Assembly (NCBI GenBank): GCA_009192285.1
Contig: WBVU01000004.1
Location: forward strand, 2,812,001-2,876,000
Reading direction: 5' to 3'
Length of the DNA: 64,000 bases
From: Morchella semilibera
Taxonomy: Eukaryota > Ascomycota > Pezizomycetes > Pezizales > Morchellaceae
A program made the position numbers and the translations under genes. This document shows, one piece after another, positions 33,365 through 45,049 of the stretch. The notes beneath the pieces were generated by a model. That model saw only the letters and a list, made by a program, of their open reading frames with translations, ran no database searches and was not told where the DNA came from. Positions within the stretch are counted from its first letter, which is position 1; each line of letters starts with the position of its first letter.

Positions 33365-36300
33365 AAAAATCTATTGTGCCCACCTATGCCTTGATTGATA
33401 CTGGAGCGTCAGGATATGCATTTATTGATGAAGACTTTGTATGCCACCATGAAGAATTTGAGGACTGAGAGGGTGATTGATGTGATTGATGGGAGGCCTA
33501 TTGAATCTGGAAAGGTGACCAGGAAGGTGACGTTAAAATTGGAAATTAATAGGCATGTGGAGGAATGTTCTTTTTTTGTTACGAAATTGGGACATTATCC
33601 GATAGTAATGGGAATACCTTGGATGAGGAAGCATGGAGTCGTGATTGACAGTAGAAGGAATGAGATTCGCTTCCAGTCATCAGTATGTCTTGAACATTGC
33701 ATAGCCAACCGCAAACCTATTGTTGCTCGAGGAATTTCAACTCCACCACCGGAAAAGCCAGTTACTCATATTTCAGCAGTTACCCCTCGATCGTTCAAGA
33801 AGTTGGCTCAGGATCCTACCGTCCAAGTCTACTCAACCACTCTATATGCTGTTAATAAGATATTGGAAACGTGTGCCAACCCCGATGGAATGATTCCGAT
33901 AGACTATCAACCCTTCCGATAATTATTCGATGAAACCAATGCATCCAGGCTACCACCACATCGTTCCTCTGATCATGAAATAAAGCTACAAGAAGGAACA
34001 GCACCACCCTTTGGTTCCATGTATAGTATGTCGCGGGAAGAGTTGAAGGCATTGAGGAATTATCTGGCTGAGAATTTGAAGAAAGGATTTCTCAGGTCTA
34101 GCAACTCCCCAGCTGGCGCTCCAGTGCTATTTGTTAAGAAAGCTGATGGTTCCTTACGCTTGTGTGTTGATTATCGGAAGCTAACTGCCATCACAGTTAA
34201 GAATCGATACCCTCTTTCACTTACACCAGAAATTATGGCCAATCTAGCACTGGTGAATTATTTTACCAAGCTGGACCTACGATGGGGTTATAATCAGATT
34301 AGGATTAAAGAAGGGGACGAGTGGAAAACGGCTTTTAGAACGCGCTATGGACATTGGGAATATTTGGTGATGCCTTTTGGTTTAACCAATGCGCCCGCTA
34401 CTTTTCAACGCTGGATTAATGATATCCTCCAGCCCTTTCTGGATCGCTGTGCTACTGCTTATCTTGATGATATTCTCATTTATTCAGAAACTTTGGAACA
34501 GCATCAGCAAGATGTACAACAGGTGCTGGAGGCCCTAGAAGCTAACGAGGTTCAACTGAAACCAGAGAAGTGCAAATTCAGTGTACAAGAAACAAAATAT
34601 TTGGGCATGATTTTGACTCCTGGAGGAATGAAGATGGACCCGGCTAAAGTGCAGACGATCATGGACTGGGATGCATCAAAGACAGTAAAGGAGGTTCAGG
34701 AGTTTCTTGGATTTGCCAATTTTTATCGACGCTTTATCTATGCTTACTCCCGGGTGGCTCGGCCATTAACTGCGCTAACGAAGAAGCATGTACGGTTTGA
34801 GTGGACCCAAAAGGTTGAACAAGCCTTTCAGAAACTCAAGACTGCCTTCACCACTGCTCCAGTATTGATACACCCTGACCCGGAGAAGGAATTTATCGTG
34901 GAAAACGATGTGTAGGACTATGTGTCGGCAGGGATACTATCACAACGCGATGACAAAGGAGTACTCCATCCAGTTGCCTTCTTTTCTAAGACACTTTCGC
35001 CTGCGGAATGCAATTATGAGATCTATGACAAAGAGTTGCTGGCCATTATCCGTTGTTTTGAGGAATGGAGACCTCACCTGGAGACAGCTCAGTTCCAAGT
35101 AAAGGTGCTCACAGATCATTGCAATCTTGAGTATTTTATGTCTACTAAATTGTTGAATCGGCGTCAAACTCGTTGAGCAGAGTTCTTGTCTCGGTTTAAT
35201 TTTGTTATTTAATATCGGCCTGGGAAGCAGGGAAGGAAGGTTGATATTTTGACCAGGAGGCCTAAGCATTTACTGAAGGAACGGGATGAGAGGTTGTAAC
35301 AGTAAAGCCGAGTGGTCTTGAAGAAGGAGAGCTTAGACTCAAAGATAGGTTTGTTAGTGGGATCTTTGTCAAATGAATCCGCTGAAGGATCGTCTCCCGT
35401 ACTTGATTTATTTAACAAAGCTTACTAGTGTGACAGCTTTCCAAATAAAGTTCTATCCATGGTCCGGGATGGCGTTCGACAATCAAAAGAGATTTCATTG
35501 GCTGAGTACAAGGAAAGCGAGGAGGGGTTACTGCTTTATCGAAACACACTCTATGTTTCTGACTATGACGAACTCAAGCTTTTTCTGCTACGGGAATACC
35601 ATGATAAACCTTCTGCCAGACATCCTGGACGATCCAAGACATTGGAACTCCTGAGTCAGAACTACTATTAGCCGACCATGCGAAAATATACAGACCGCTA
35701 TATTCAGAATTGCCATATTTGTCAGCGGAGCAAAGCGAGCCATAATCCTCTTCAAGGAGTTCTTCGACCGCTATCAGTACCCAAGGGATCTTGGTCGGAT
35801 ATTACTATGGATTTTGTGACCAGACTCCTGGAGAGTAATAGGTTTAGTGCTATATTAGTGGTAATGGATCGGTTAACAAAGATGAAATATTTGATTCCCA
35901 CCACAGAGAATGTTAACGCTAGGGATCTGTCTCGTCTATACTTGAAGCAGGTATGGAAGCTACATGGGTTGCCAGAGACTATTGTTTCAGATCGAGGGAC
36001 ACAGTTTACGGCTGAGTTTTGGAAAGCTCTTTGCAATCGGTTAGAAATTGCCCCGCAATATTCTACTGCATTTCATCCCCAGACCGATGGACAAACAGAA
36101 AGAAAGAATGCGGTTATGGAACAATATTTGCGCAGCTATGTTTCCTATCAACAAGATGATTGGACTAGTTTTCTTCCTCTTGCTGAGTTTGCTACTAATA
36201 ATCATATCTCCGAAACCACCAATATGTCCTCCTTCCAAGCAAACTATGGAAGACATCCTCGAATGACCTTTAGGCCACTACAACATGGAAAGACAGTGAA

Positions 36301-37001
36301 TGAGGATCAGGCTAATAGGCTGGCAAGGGAAATGTCCCAGGTTTTTGACTTCCTGAAGAGCGAAATGTTTAGAGCTCAGAAGATACAAGAAGAAATGGCA
36401 AATTTACACTGGACTCCGGCAACTGGCTATGCTGTTGGCGATTCCGTTTGGCTTTCTACCGAAATATTGAAACAAAGCGACCTTCGAAGAAACTTGACTG
36501 GAAATGGATTGGTCCCGGTTAAACGAGTCGTGAGTCTCAATGGATATGAGTTGGAATTATCTATTTCCACGAAAATACATCCGGTATTTCATGTTTCACT
36601 ACTATCGCCAGCGATGAATGATTAGGTTCCAAGACAAATTGTTGAACCACCCCCGCCAGTGGAGGTAGAAGGGGAGACTGAATGGGAAGTAGCGGAGTTC
36701 ATCAGCAAACTCAACTTGTGACTGGAGTCTCCCAACGGTCTCCCAAGTCTCCTGAGAGTCTCCTGAGACTCCTGGATATTTTTTGAGTCTCCTGAGGCTC
36801 AGGAGACATCAGGAGACAAATGAAGTCTTGCTGATGTTATTGGACTCTAGGAAGAGGGGACGGCGGGTGGAGTATTTGATTAGATATGTTGGATATGAAG
36901 AACCTTCCTGGCAGCTATCGAGTGATCTTGAACATAGTCCTGACCTTCGAAGAGCATTTCATGATCAATATCCTTCGAAACCTCGACCTATCAGGAGCTA
37001 G
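33365..37001 (+). pseudogene. pol: Ty3 pol polyprotein, several stops
   Basis: Protease: DTGASGYAFIDEDF at about 33400, then a frameshift near 33435 into IVMGIPWMRKHG. A TAA lies at 33920-33922. [55 protein letters not shown]. Further stops lie near 34914, 35176 and 35200-35310. Integrase (35459-36625): CQRSKASHNPLQ, ITMDFVTRL, VSDRGTQFTAEF, HPQTDGQTERKNA. Chromodomain: 36840-37001, separated from the integrase by a MITE at 36700-36836. Comparison with copy I confirms the frame on both sides. Confidence 0.85.
36700..36836 (+). repeat. 137-bp CATCAGCAA MITE in Ty3 integrase tail, TT duplication
   Basis: Left end CATCAGCAAACTC, right end GTCTTGCTGATG. TT is repeated at 36698-36699 and 36837-36838. 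Removing the MITE and one TT restores the frame seen in Ty3 copy I, so the 2-bp duplication is firmly shown here. Confidence 0.93.
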
Positions 37002-37022
37002 GCCCTAGGAAGGGACCTGATC

Positions 37023-37655
37023 TGTCCCGGCGTCTTGGCATCGGTCCCGAGGGTTCGGTAGTCGAAGTGCTGTTGTGACTATTTAGGAATGGTTAAGCGA
37101 GGAGGAGGGTGTGCTAAAGGAGGTTGTCGTCATTAGATTCTAGGAGGTTCAATGGCGTGATGGATTTGTAATATAATTAGCGGAGATGGTGGGGAAGAAT
37201 ACGAGGTGTGGATGCGACGGGTTTCTGTGGGTTTCCATGAACTGATGTTTGAGTCATAAGCGAACCGGTGGAGGAGTATTGTTAAATAGCGGGGATAGAT
37301 GTTTTCCTTAGTTCTTTCTTTCTTTTCTCTCTGTCTCGTCTTCCTGTTATCTCGGTACATAGGAATCTACTCCTATTTCTAAGCCATAGCTCTTCGTACC
37401 AAAAACTCGGTCCTCTCAAAGGAGGAAACCCATAGTACCTCTCATCGTTCTCGTTGAGGTCCATCCAGTCATCACTCTCCCTGCCCTGTGCCCTTATGCC
37501 TTTGCCCTTGCCTTTGCCTTTGCCAGTGCCTGTGCTTGTGCCTGGCCGGTGTTGCTCTTGTCTTTGTCGGTCTCCTCGTCGCCCGGGCTGTGCTCCTCGG
37601 GTCCTCCTGCGTCATCATTGTCATCTTCTTCTTTGCGTCGGGTTACTCGGTCACA
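37023..37655 (+). mobile_element. LTR-A, 3' LTR of Ty3 copy II
   Basis: A 633-bp complete LTR directly after the pol 3' tract. Same length as the solo copy at 6150-6782, and a good reference sequence for the family. Confidence 0.85.
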
Positions 37656-37739
37656 ATTATCAGGGAGATAGTACTTGCTTTTAAAGGAAGACATTTTTTA
37701 TTAGCAGTAAATTTAGCAGAGTTCTACAATATCTATAAT

Positions 37740-38306
37740 TATCACGGAGCTAAACGGAGACAAAGGCGAAGATAAGCCAAGGTATATCACAATGTCAGAG
37801 CGAGGTGAGATAAGACGGAGCGAGTATTACAGAGATTGGTGGGACCGAGGACGAAACAGGTCAAGTTAGTATTCAACCGAGGCGAGGCGTGGTGGAACGA
37901 GGCGAGGGATGATGTACGCAAAGGCGCAAGAGCTATGGATGGGGTAGAGGCTATGAGTGTTTTTCTATCCACCCAGAGGATAGAAGGAATGTCTTGGCGA
38001 TGGCTAAGAGCCCTAAAGTATGTATTGACTAAAAGGACAAGAAGGTTACGTGAAGAGGAAAGAAACTATCTACAAACAAGGGCAAAGCCTCTATATATAT
38101 TCTATATTCACACTGGTACCCGATGACTAACCTGTACAGAAATCCAAACAACCTTCCAAAACACTTTTTTCCGATCCTGAACCTGGCCGCATCACTAACC
38201 CATAACTCTGAGCTCAACACTCAGTATAGAACTCCATTGAGCATAGAAAACCCCTGACTAATATCCCCTCCCACGATACCTCTAAACATCGCTCCACAGC
38301 GTGATG
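37740..38306 (+). mobile_element. LTR-B copy
   Basis: Starts TATCACGGAGCTAAACGG and ends CGCTCCACAGCGTGATGA. Shares the order of blocks with 61380-61830. It joins pogo-like coding sequence at its right end. No target duplication was seen. Confidence 0.65.
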
Positions 38307-38930
38307 ATGATGTTCTTAACACTTTCCTACAACATGGCATAATTTCTTCTATAATTCCTGGAGGCCGTACTGAATTGGTTCAACCTTTAGATATTTCTAT
38401 CAACTATACATTTAAGGATATACTCAGAAAAAAAATGGAGGAATTCATTGATATTGGGTAAGAGCAAGGAAGAACGAAATGTACTGTAAGGGGTAGAAAA
38501 GTAATGATTACAATCTGTGTTGGGAGAGAATAAGGGAGCATCAGCAAACTCAACTTGTGACTGGAGTCCGAGTCTCCCAACAGTCTCGAGGGTCTCCTGA
38601 AAGTCTCCTAAGACTCCTGGATATTTTTTGAGTCTCCTGAGGCTCAGGAGACATCAGGAGACAAATGCAGTCTTGCTGATGGAGGCTATGTTTAGAAAAG
38701 CGAAATATTATACAAGATGCATTTTTAAATGTTGGCTTGTCTCTTCCTATTGATGGAAGTCATGATTCAGAGTTAAGGATTAAAAGATTTACACCTGGAA
38801 AGCTGGTAGTAGGTGATTGGAAACAGGATTATATTCCTTTAGACTATGGGCTTATTGGGGAGATTGGCACTGATGGATCATTAGCAATAGAGTTTGTCTC
38901 CTGTAGTTAAGGTATATATGGATTTTTGCT
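38307..38930 (+). pseudogene. pogo/Tigger-like transposase C-terminal fragment
   Basis: Encodes TELVQPLDISINYTFKD and, beyond a MITE at 38539-38681, a stretch with NIIQDAFLNVGLSLPIDGS and DDWKQ-like text in shifting frames. The LQPLD-type motif lies just after the DDE_1 catalytic core. Both the core and the N-terminus are missing. Confidence 0.5.
38539..38681 (+). repeat. CATCAGCAA MITE (143 bp) in pogo fragment
   Basis: Same ends and motif array as the 137-bp copies, plus a 6-bp internal duplication (CCGAGT). The flanks read GAG on both sides (38536-38538, 38682-38684), so the duplication could be 2 or 3 bp here. Confidence 0.85.
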
Positions 38931-39679
38931 TATAACTCTTTCCTCATTCATTTTCGGGTAAAACCGACTGGAAATTCGGATTCTACGCACTTTTTTACCC
39001 CTAAAAATATATTCAACGGTATGTTTCTGGGGCCTTCATTCTTCACGAGGGTTACCCGGCCCGGGGTGAGGTTGAAAATCCTATCAACACCACAGATCGA
39101 TCTTCCTGCAAGCCGCAACCCTTAGCAACCCCCCGAATAACTCGATCTAATGTCTGTGCGCCTCTGTCCGTGCCTAGGCTTGGTATTCCAAGCCGGCCCA
39201 CCACACAAAGTGGGACCGTGCTGCTGGAGACCACTCCGGATTTCTGCCTCTCCAGATATCACCTTTATGAAACTGTAGTTGTTTTTGACATGACCCGAGA
39301 TATAGTCACAGTATCAATGCTCCTCGTTTGGCTTTCATAATTACTCTACAAGAGCGGCGGCCCAAGGGCTGGTTAGATATCGGATATGGATTCTTGTCTC
39401 ATACTTCAGGTCTTTTTGGAGTACAGTAGTGGTTACTGATAATTTCTCTAGGATCAGTTAAATTTTCATACTCCCCTGACGCGGACTCATTTAAACCATC
39501 ACTGGAATCTGTAATAAATGAATTTCTGGTCCAGTGACTTGCAGATTATTAAAATCCAGAGTGAGAAATGTTATAATAAATGAAACATTTGATACTTTTT
39601 GGCCGTTAAAAAATGCGAAGGAAAAAGAAATGAATGAAATCTAATTGAGTACGACAGGAGATGGATTGCTTGTTAATTA
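38931..39679. other. Spacer between repeat block and nem1, nothing recognised
   Basis: No gene-like frame beyond short chance ORFs. The last 100-200 bp are probably the nem1 3' untranslated region. It marks the edge between the transposon block and the gene island. Confidence 0.4.
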
Positions 39680-41236
39680 CTAAGGTGTTTCACCCATTCG
39701 CAGCGCAAGGAGTGCCCTGACATCCGTGGCATACTGAAGGGCTTCCAAAAGAGGTATTAGATGCAGGAGGTCTATATCGGTTGGATCATTAATCCAGCCT
39801 TCGATTGGTATTGCGTTATCTTGTGAAAAATCAATTTTTTATAAAAGTAAGTATTTTTGCCCGAACTCCGATGAACTTCTCAACCTCACTTTGAAAATGT
39901 GGGTGCCAGCACCAACCTTCATGAAAACAGTAGCTAGTTGGTGAATTGTCGATAATCATCACTTTTGAAAGGTCGGGCTCCACAGCACTCAGATCCTTGA
40001 TGTATGCGCCATTTCGCTGTGTGCAATGTTGCCGGTAGTATCTGCCTTTAAAATACTTCCGATCCTGCTCTAACCAGTCTATGACAGGATCGGCGTATTC
40101 TTGAACGGAGGCTGTAAAAACTACCAAATTGTACCATTTACAAACCTATATATTTGACCTAGTCAACAAAAGGTAGACAAACTTAATGAATGAAGTGATA
40201 CCTTTCGAAGAAAATCATCGCAGTAGGGCCGTTTATGGACATAATAAAGAATGGCGTGTTGTCTGTCGAGTTTGACCTCAACCATGTGACCTGAAGTCAT
40301 CCGCCCACCTTTTGCTAGAGAGTGAATCAAGGTCTCATCGAGGTCCAGTATCAATGTTTTTGATGAAGGATGACTTGGCAAAAGAGGTTTTGGGGGCCCA
40401 TAGTTACGGGGATACTTTGTGAGCCTCAGGCTAGATGAGGGTGACGTTGGTGATTTTACAGAGGAAGTCCTTGATTTGTTTGTTAGGTCATCGTTATATA
40501 AACGGATCCGTATCGATCTTTGTGGCACTATTTCTTCTTGGAGGAGGGGGTTTGAATCCTGACTGATGGATTTAGACCGGGAGTGATGAGTAGGTGATGT
40601 CGATATAATCTCTGAATCATTGGGGTAATGATCGTGCTCTCTTCTCTCGTCGGTTATATTATGATTGGTAGGCCATTGTTGGGATTTGGCGGAGGAGTTT
40701 AAATTTGTATTTTCATGGCTTGTAGCCATGAACGGCCCCATGACAAGCGTACTAACCCTGCGGAATGGCATGAAGGGTGAGAAGATGCCCTGCTCATCGT
40801 AAATACATGATATGAGCCAGTTGGTTGATGCAACCAGTGTAGAAATGAACCACCGGAAAGCACCTAAACTGATCAGGGCCATGTATATCCTTTCAATGAG
40901 CGACTGCGGACATTTCTTGTAAAGCAATGGTGATTGCTCTGTACCTCCGACATCTTCGTCGTATTCATCATCATCCACCTCATCATCCTCGGCGTCATCG
41001 TCTTCCTCATCATTCTCATAGAAAACAGCTTCGTCTAAAACTCCTCTAGACATGAAAGACCTATCGCCAGGTGAAGCTGACGAGCTCGAGTGATGCTCAT
41101 GTCGCAGGGGTTTTGAGGCTTCGGGTCTGTTCGTTGACGTGGGAGTTCCGCCGATGACTTTATCAACTTGGGAGGAAAGTAGGCTTAGTGAGTTCATCGT
41201 GGTGTTGAAAAGGCCATAGATAGGATTGAACACCAA
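39680..41236 (-). CDS. nem1: Nem1-type protein phosphatase (nuclear envelope/lipid regulation)
   Basis: Three exons: 40202-41236, 39917-40145, 39680-39819; introns of 56 and 97 bp; 467 residues. An acidic disordered N-terminus (D/E-rich at about residues 74-96) precedes a hydrophobic membrane segment at about 119-145. The phosphatase domain carries the catalytic DLDET (298-302), then VFTASVQEYADPVIDWLEQD, MIIDNSPTSY and a C-terminal EGWINDPTD, as in Nem1/Dullard phosphatases of the FCP/SCP family. With Spo7, Nem1 dephosphorylates and activates the lipin Pah1 at the ER and nuclear envelope, which controls triacylglycerol synthesis and nuclear shape (known from yeast; inferred here). It shares a divergent upstream region with the gene at 41709. 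Confidence 0.93.
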
Positions 41237-41708
41237 GAAGCTGCTCGAATGTAAAATAGCTGCTTGATTGTGTATTTATCTGATGTATGTATGTTATTGG
41301 TTTTCTTGACCTGGTATTTTGGTAATAACTGAGCCTTTCTGTGATTCGCTTAGGAGGCTGTGTAAGACCTTGTCTGGCTGCGACTCTGGGTTCGTGTTCT
41401 ACGGAGTAAGTACCTACATGTAGGTACATATATGCCAAGACCATACCAATGATACATAATGTACTTCGGGTGTAGGGGTAAGTGAGAAGACACCATTCAC
41501 GCAAACTTGGCAGAGTGGTGTCTTCTCACTCACCCTCACACCCGAAGTAGAACACTATAGACTCACCTCCAAGTCAGATTCGACGAAACCAGGACCAGGG
41601 CCGGTCATTGTAATTACATCCGTCCTAGCACCAGTTTGGCAGCCTACCGAGGGGAGGGAGCAACAGCCCAGAAACGGTGCTTAATAGAGTGCAATTATTT
41701 TCAAAGCA
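41237..41708. promoter_or_regulatory. Divergent promoter region of nem1 and the 41709 gene
   Basis: 472 bp between two divergent start codons, containing a foldback repeat at 41462-41549. No clear TATA box was identified. Confidence 0.5.
41462..41549. repeat. Foldback repeat in a shared promoter
   Basis: Two 34-bp arms (41462-41495 and 41516-41549) pair with only a few mismatches around a 20-bp loop. The arms begin TACTTCGGGTGT, and TA occurs at both extreme ends, which would suit a TA-targeting MITE. It sits midway between two divergent genes. Confidence 0.75.
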
Positions 41709-42617
41709 ATGCACGCTGCAGACGATGGAAGCCCGGCCGATTACACAGCCTTAGATGAGGAATTGTTTGGAGACTTCTCCGGTCATGAAGGTGACGATCA
41801 TAGAGTATTGCATAATAACCCTCACAACAAGAACCAGGAACCTACCCTCCCAACCAGACATGATCCCGATAGGCTTTCCGATTCTCAGCACCAGGAGGCC
41901 ACGTCAGGACACCTCGGAATCAAAATCGTACAGCAAGCTACGACCACGTCTCAGTCTGAGAGCAACTCACAACCACAAGTGTTTCCTCCAACCAAGAGCC
42001 AGCAGCATCTTAGTCCTTTGGAGTTTCCGAGCACCGATGCTGTGCTTCTGGATCCAACCTTTTCCCCATCCAGTACCACCACATCCGCGTCTACGCCTGC
42101 ATTGGCCAATCGTAATGATTCCACTCAATTAATCACTGAGAACATATCTTGGATGAAGGCCCGGATAACCGATGTTCATCAACTACTTCTGCACTACATT
42201 AATCTTCGAAATTCCCACAATGACATGGCCACAAATTTGCAGAAGGAGATTATCCTCCGGTCTGAGACCGGAGAAGCTCTCGAAAGTATTCGCGAACAGC
42301 AGGACCAAACAAGCGAGGATTATCCTAGGCTTCAGTTTCAAATAGCTCAATTAAAACTCGATGTTCAGAATGAGCGCGCCGCTCGAATTGCAACAGAAAC
42401 CAGTATCACAGATATTAATCAAAAGCTTTGCAGCTACGACGAGCTCTTTTCTTCGATGCGGACCCAATTGCACGAGTATGAAGAGAAGGAGAGAAATTGG
42501 CAGAAGGAGAAGGAACTATTGACAGCCCGAATTGGGGGACTTTCGGATGCAACAAGTTCTAAACCCCCCGCGACATTTTTCCAGAGCTACGCTCGCCTGC
42601 TTACGCGAAGGGAATAG
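41709..42617 (+). CDS. Hypothetical coiled-coil protein
   Basis: An intron-free 302-residue frame. The first 130 residues are polar and disordered, rich in Ser, Thr, Gln and Pro, with an acidic start (ALDEELFGDFSGHEGDD). Residues of about 140-285 are mostly helical with heptad-like spacing (ITDVHQLLLHYINLRN, TNLQKEIILRSETGEALE, LRTQLHEYEEKERNWQKEKE), suggesting a coiled coil that dimerises or holds a complex together. No catalytic motif, signal peptide or membrane segment is seen. I do not recognise the family. Its place in the gene island, opposite nem1, supports a real gene. Confidence 0.75.
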   Translation: MHAADDGSPADYTALDEELFGDFSGHEGDDHRVLHNNPHNKNQEPTLPTRHDPDRLSDSQHQEATSGHLGIKIVQQATTTSQSESNSQPQVFPPTKSQQHLSPLEFPSTDAVLLDPTFSPSSTTTSASTPALANRNDSTQLITENISWMKARITDVHQLLLHYINLRNSHNDMATNLQKEIILRSETGEALESIREQQDQTSEDYPRLQFQIAQLKLDVQNERAARIATETSITDINQKLCSYDELFSSMRTQLHEYEEKERNWQKEKELLTARIGGLSDATSSKPPATFFQSYARLLTRRE

Positions 42618-43253
42618 ATAGGGCCTTACTTGCTCCGCATCCCTAATCGTTCAGGGGAACATACGATCTAATCGACAAGGTAAATCCCCTCGGGGCTAGG
42701 TACGTTTATCACCCTGAGTATGAAAGGCCCTTTGTGCAAAGACTCCAGACTCTTTTTTTACTTATGTGATTGGTTGATGGGGGGATAGGCACCAATCAAG
42801 TGGGAAAAGACTCTGGGGTCTTTTGCGCAAAGAGCCTAACATAGATATTCCCCTGCAAGTAACACCTAGAAACGTGTAGGACCAGTTTCTCTTCTCAACA
42901 GTCAAGGAGAACCGAGACATAAAACTTGTAGCAGTAGGTGGGGATTTAACCAAATGTTAGATTCTTGTGTTATGAGCATAGCGTCAGTTTGTAGTAATAG
43001 GTTAAGGCCATCGTCCAGCAATTTACACTTCCATTGGTTGGGCTATTTACTACCAGTGCGCGCCTTTATAAAGTACTTAAAAATCTCAAGCTTAATCCAG
43101 TAGGTAATTATATTACCAGAGTGGTCCTAAATGCTCCGGAATAATATTTTTGGGATGATTTTTCTCAGCAGCTGTTTCAGTGGGGAGGTGGAGAGGGCCA
43201 GTGTGTCCGCAAAACAGGTCCTTTGTCGGTATGGTTCAAAAGATACCTTCATA
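42618..43253. other. Intergenic stretch with one foldback repeat
   Basis: No gene seen. Contains the inverted repeat at 42725-42838; the rest is AT-rich. Confidence 0.45.
42725..42838. repeat. Inverted repeat, about 32-bp arms
   Basis: AGGCCCTTTGTGCAAAGAC at the left pairs with GTCTTTTGCGCAAAGAGCCT at the right, and the match continues inward through AGACTCTTTT. About 114 bp in total, with a short unpaired centre. Probably a MITE; no clear duplication. Confidence 0.55.
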
Positions 43254-43255
43254 TA

Positions 43256-43732
43256 TTTTGAGCTGTGTCTACAAAGTTTCCGGAGCCCCCCAACCATGGC
43301 AACGGCATAGAATACCAAACCTTAATTAACTATAGAAGTTAAAACAAAGCTGAAGATTACAAATATCTAAAAAAAATTAACTAGAAAACCTTCATTTTGA
43401 TGCTTATTCTTGACCTATTTCCCTAGTTGGTGATTGTATTCGACCTAGCCAACAAAGGATATAAGTACATATGTACTTAACCGACATAAGAATATCAGAA
43501 AATGAAATATAGATTCATATATCTACCTATATCCAATTTGCGGTTAATTGAATAACTCTGCTTAAAGGTCACTTTATAGGGATATAAAGCTGTCTATGAA
43601 TAAACTGTTTATTTTATGTACCCTGAAGGTCTTTCTAATATAGAGGTTTGTGGTTGATGGAATGAAAAACCGAGTCTGTTGCTTATAGGGGGCTCCGGAA
43701 ACTCCCTAGACACGGCTGGACGTACAGCCGCG
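43256..43732. repeat. MITE-like TIR element beside the mariner copy
   Basis: The ends pair through GTTTCCGGAGCCCCC (about 43276-43290 and 43688-43702), with weaker pairing further out. It is bounded by TA at 43254-43255 and at 43733-43734. The right TA is also the left target site of the neighbouring mariner element. Confidence 0.55.
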
Positions 43733-43734
43733 CT

Positions 43735-45049
43735 CAACAAGTTCCCGCCGTTTCGCCCGGGTCAACCACGCGCGACACCCCCGAATATCAACGAATAAAT
43801 CAATTAACAAGCAATTTGATAGAGAATACATAGTAGTGTTCAAAAAAATATAAGGAAATTAAATATGTGACTACCATTTTGTGTGTCCTCCATTTGCTGC
43901 CAAACATGCTTCAATTCTTTTTGGTAAGGAATCCACCAACTTATCTAGCTTTGCCTGAGGAATTGCCTCCCACTCCTCCTGAGCTGCAATAAAAAGTTCA
44001 TCTTCACTATGGGGCCTTCTCTGGGTATAACTCCATCTCTTTCTTAGGGCTGCCTTGAGCATTTTCCATGCATTTTCAATAGCATTGAAATCTGGGGAAT
44101 TTGAGGGCCAATCATCCTTAACAATTCCATATGCCTCCCTATACTCCTTTGCCATTTTTGACTGATGAACCTTGAGATTATCTTCAATAAGATAAGACCC
44201 TTCGGGATTCTGCAAAGACATCCAATATGGGGCCAAATTGTTGTCAATAATCTCCTCACAGTACTGTTTTGTATCCATCCCCAGTTTGTCCTTTTTTGAA
44301 GACCTTTCTGCAGGTGTCCTTTTCCGAATTCTTACTAGGTTGCATCTGCTGCCGTACTGGAATGCACACCAAACTTGAATTGAGGTTCTGCCGCTTTTGA
44401 AGGTGGGTTTAAGGTGTTTTTCATTGAGTTGTTCCCCTGGCCTATATCTGACTTTTTGACCAACTGGGTTTGGATCATACTCAATCTTGCACTCATCTGT
44501 CCAGACTCTTTTCCTCCATTCCTCCTTTCTCCACTGACGTCTCCTATTACACTACTCCTTCCTCAGTTGGGGGTGATCTTTTTTGAGCCAGGGTTTGGGT
44601 CTTTTGACATGGAGGGTTAATTTCTCTTGCTTGAGAAACTTGCTGATGGTATTGCAACAGGCATTGATATTTCCGAGTTTTTTAATTTTGATGAGGGAGG
44701 AGCTTGGGTCATCCTTAACAACTTTCAATATCCTTTTTTTCTCCCAAGTTGTTAAGGAGGGTGGTCTTCCAGATCTAGGGAGTTCATAGGTATGACCTCT
44801 CTGAGCCTAATTGGTGATGGTTTCAAGAACAGTCCTAGTAGCTGGATACCCTGTATCTCTTGATATTTGGGCAGCAGTAAGTCCTGTCTTATGGAGGGTA
44901 ATGACAGCTTGTCTCTTGTCATATCTTGAAAGCTCCCTTTTGGGGGGGGGTGGTTGTGGCTTCATGGTGTTGCGCAATGGTTGCGGGGGGGTGGGTGTTG
45001 CGGGCGTTGACACGGACAAAAAACGGCGGAAATTAGTTGAGCGCGACTG
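43735..45049 (-). mobile_element. Tc1/mariner element, 1.3 kb, complete ends
   Basis: Terminal inverted repeats of about 55-60 bp start CAGCCGCGCTCAAC at the left and CAGTCGCGCTCAAC in the reverse complement at the right. TA flanks both sides (43733-43734, 45050-45051). The single transposase gene fills the interior. Only two stop codons disable it, so it is fairly young. Confidence 0.92.
43871..44965 (-). pseudogene. Tc1/mariner transposase with two TAG codons
   Basis: One continuous frame of 365 codons, starting MKPQPPPPKRELSRYD. The N-terminal helix-turn-helix (VITLHKTGLTAAQISRDTG) binds element ends. The catalytic domain has WTDECKIEY (first Asp), YLIEDNLKVHQS (second Asp) and SPDFNAIENAW (third acidic residue, Glu), the DD34E-like layout of Tc1 elements. 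In-frame TAGs at 44807-44809 and 44552-44554 replace what were probably Gln or Trp codons. No frameshift. Confidence 0.9.

Larger units (their letters stand above)
33365..37655 (+). mobile_element. Ty3 chromodomain retrotransposon, copy II (defective)
   Basis: Protease, RT, RNase H, integrase and chromodomain in order, then 3' LTR-A (37023-37655). Gag and the 5' LTR are missing, as in copy I, and both copies have an LTR-C near the broken 5' side. A purine-rich AGGAAGGGACCTGATC tract precedes the LTR as a likely plus-strand primer site. Confidence 0.85.

Noticed and set aside
37023-37655. LTR-A as a tRNA-derived SINE, because of a GGTTCGGTAGTCGAA block resembling a B box.
   Set aside because: No A box or tail. 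The repeat starts TG, ends CA, makes 5-bp duplications and directly follows the Ty3 pol 3' tract.
39052-39234. Minus-strand 60-residue frame near the nem1 3' side.
   Set aside because: Starts and ends without context, no similarity to any family known to me, and likely chance.
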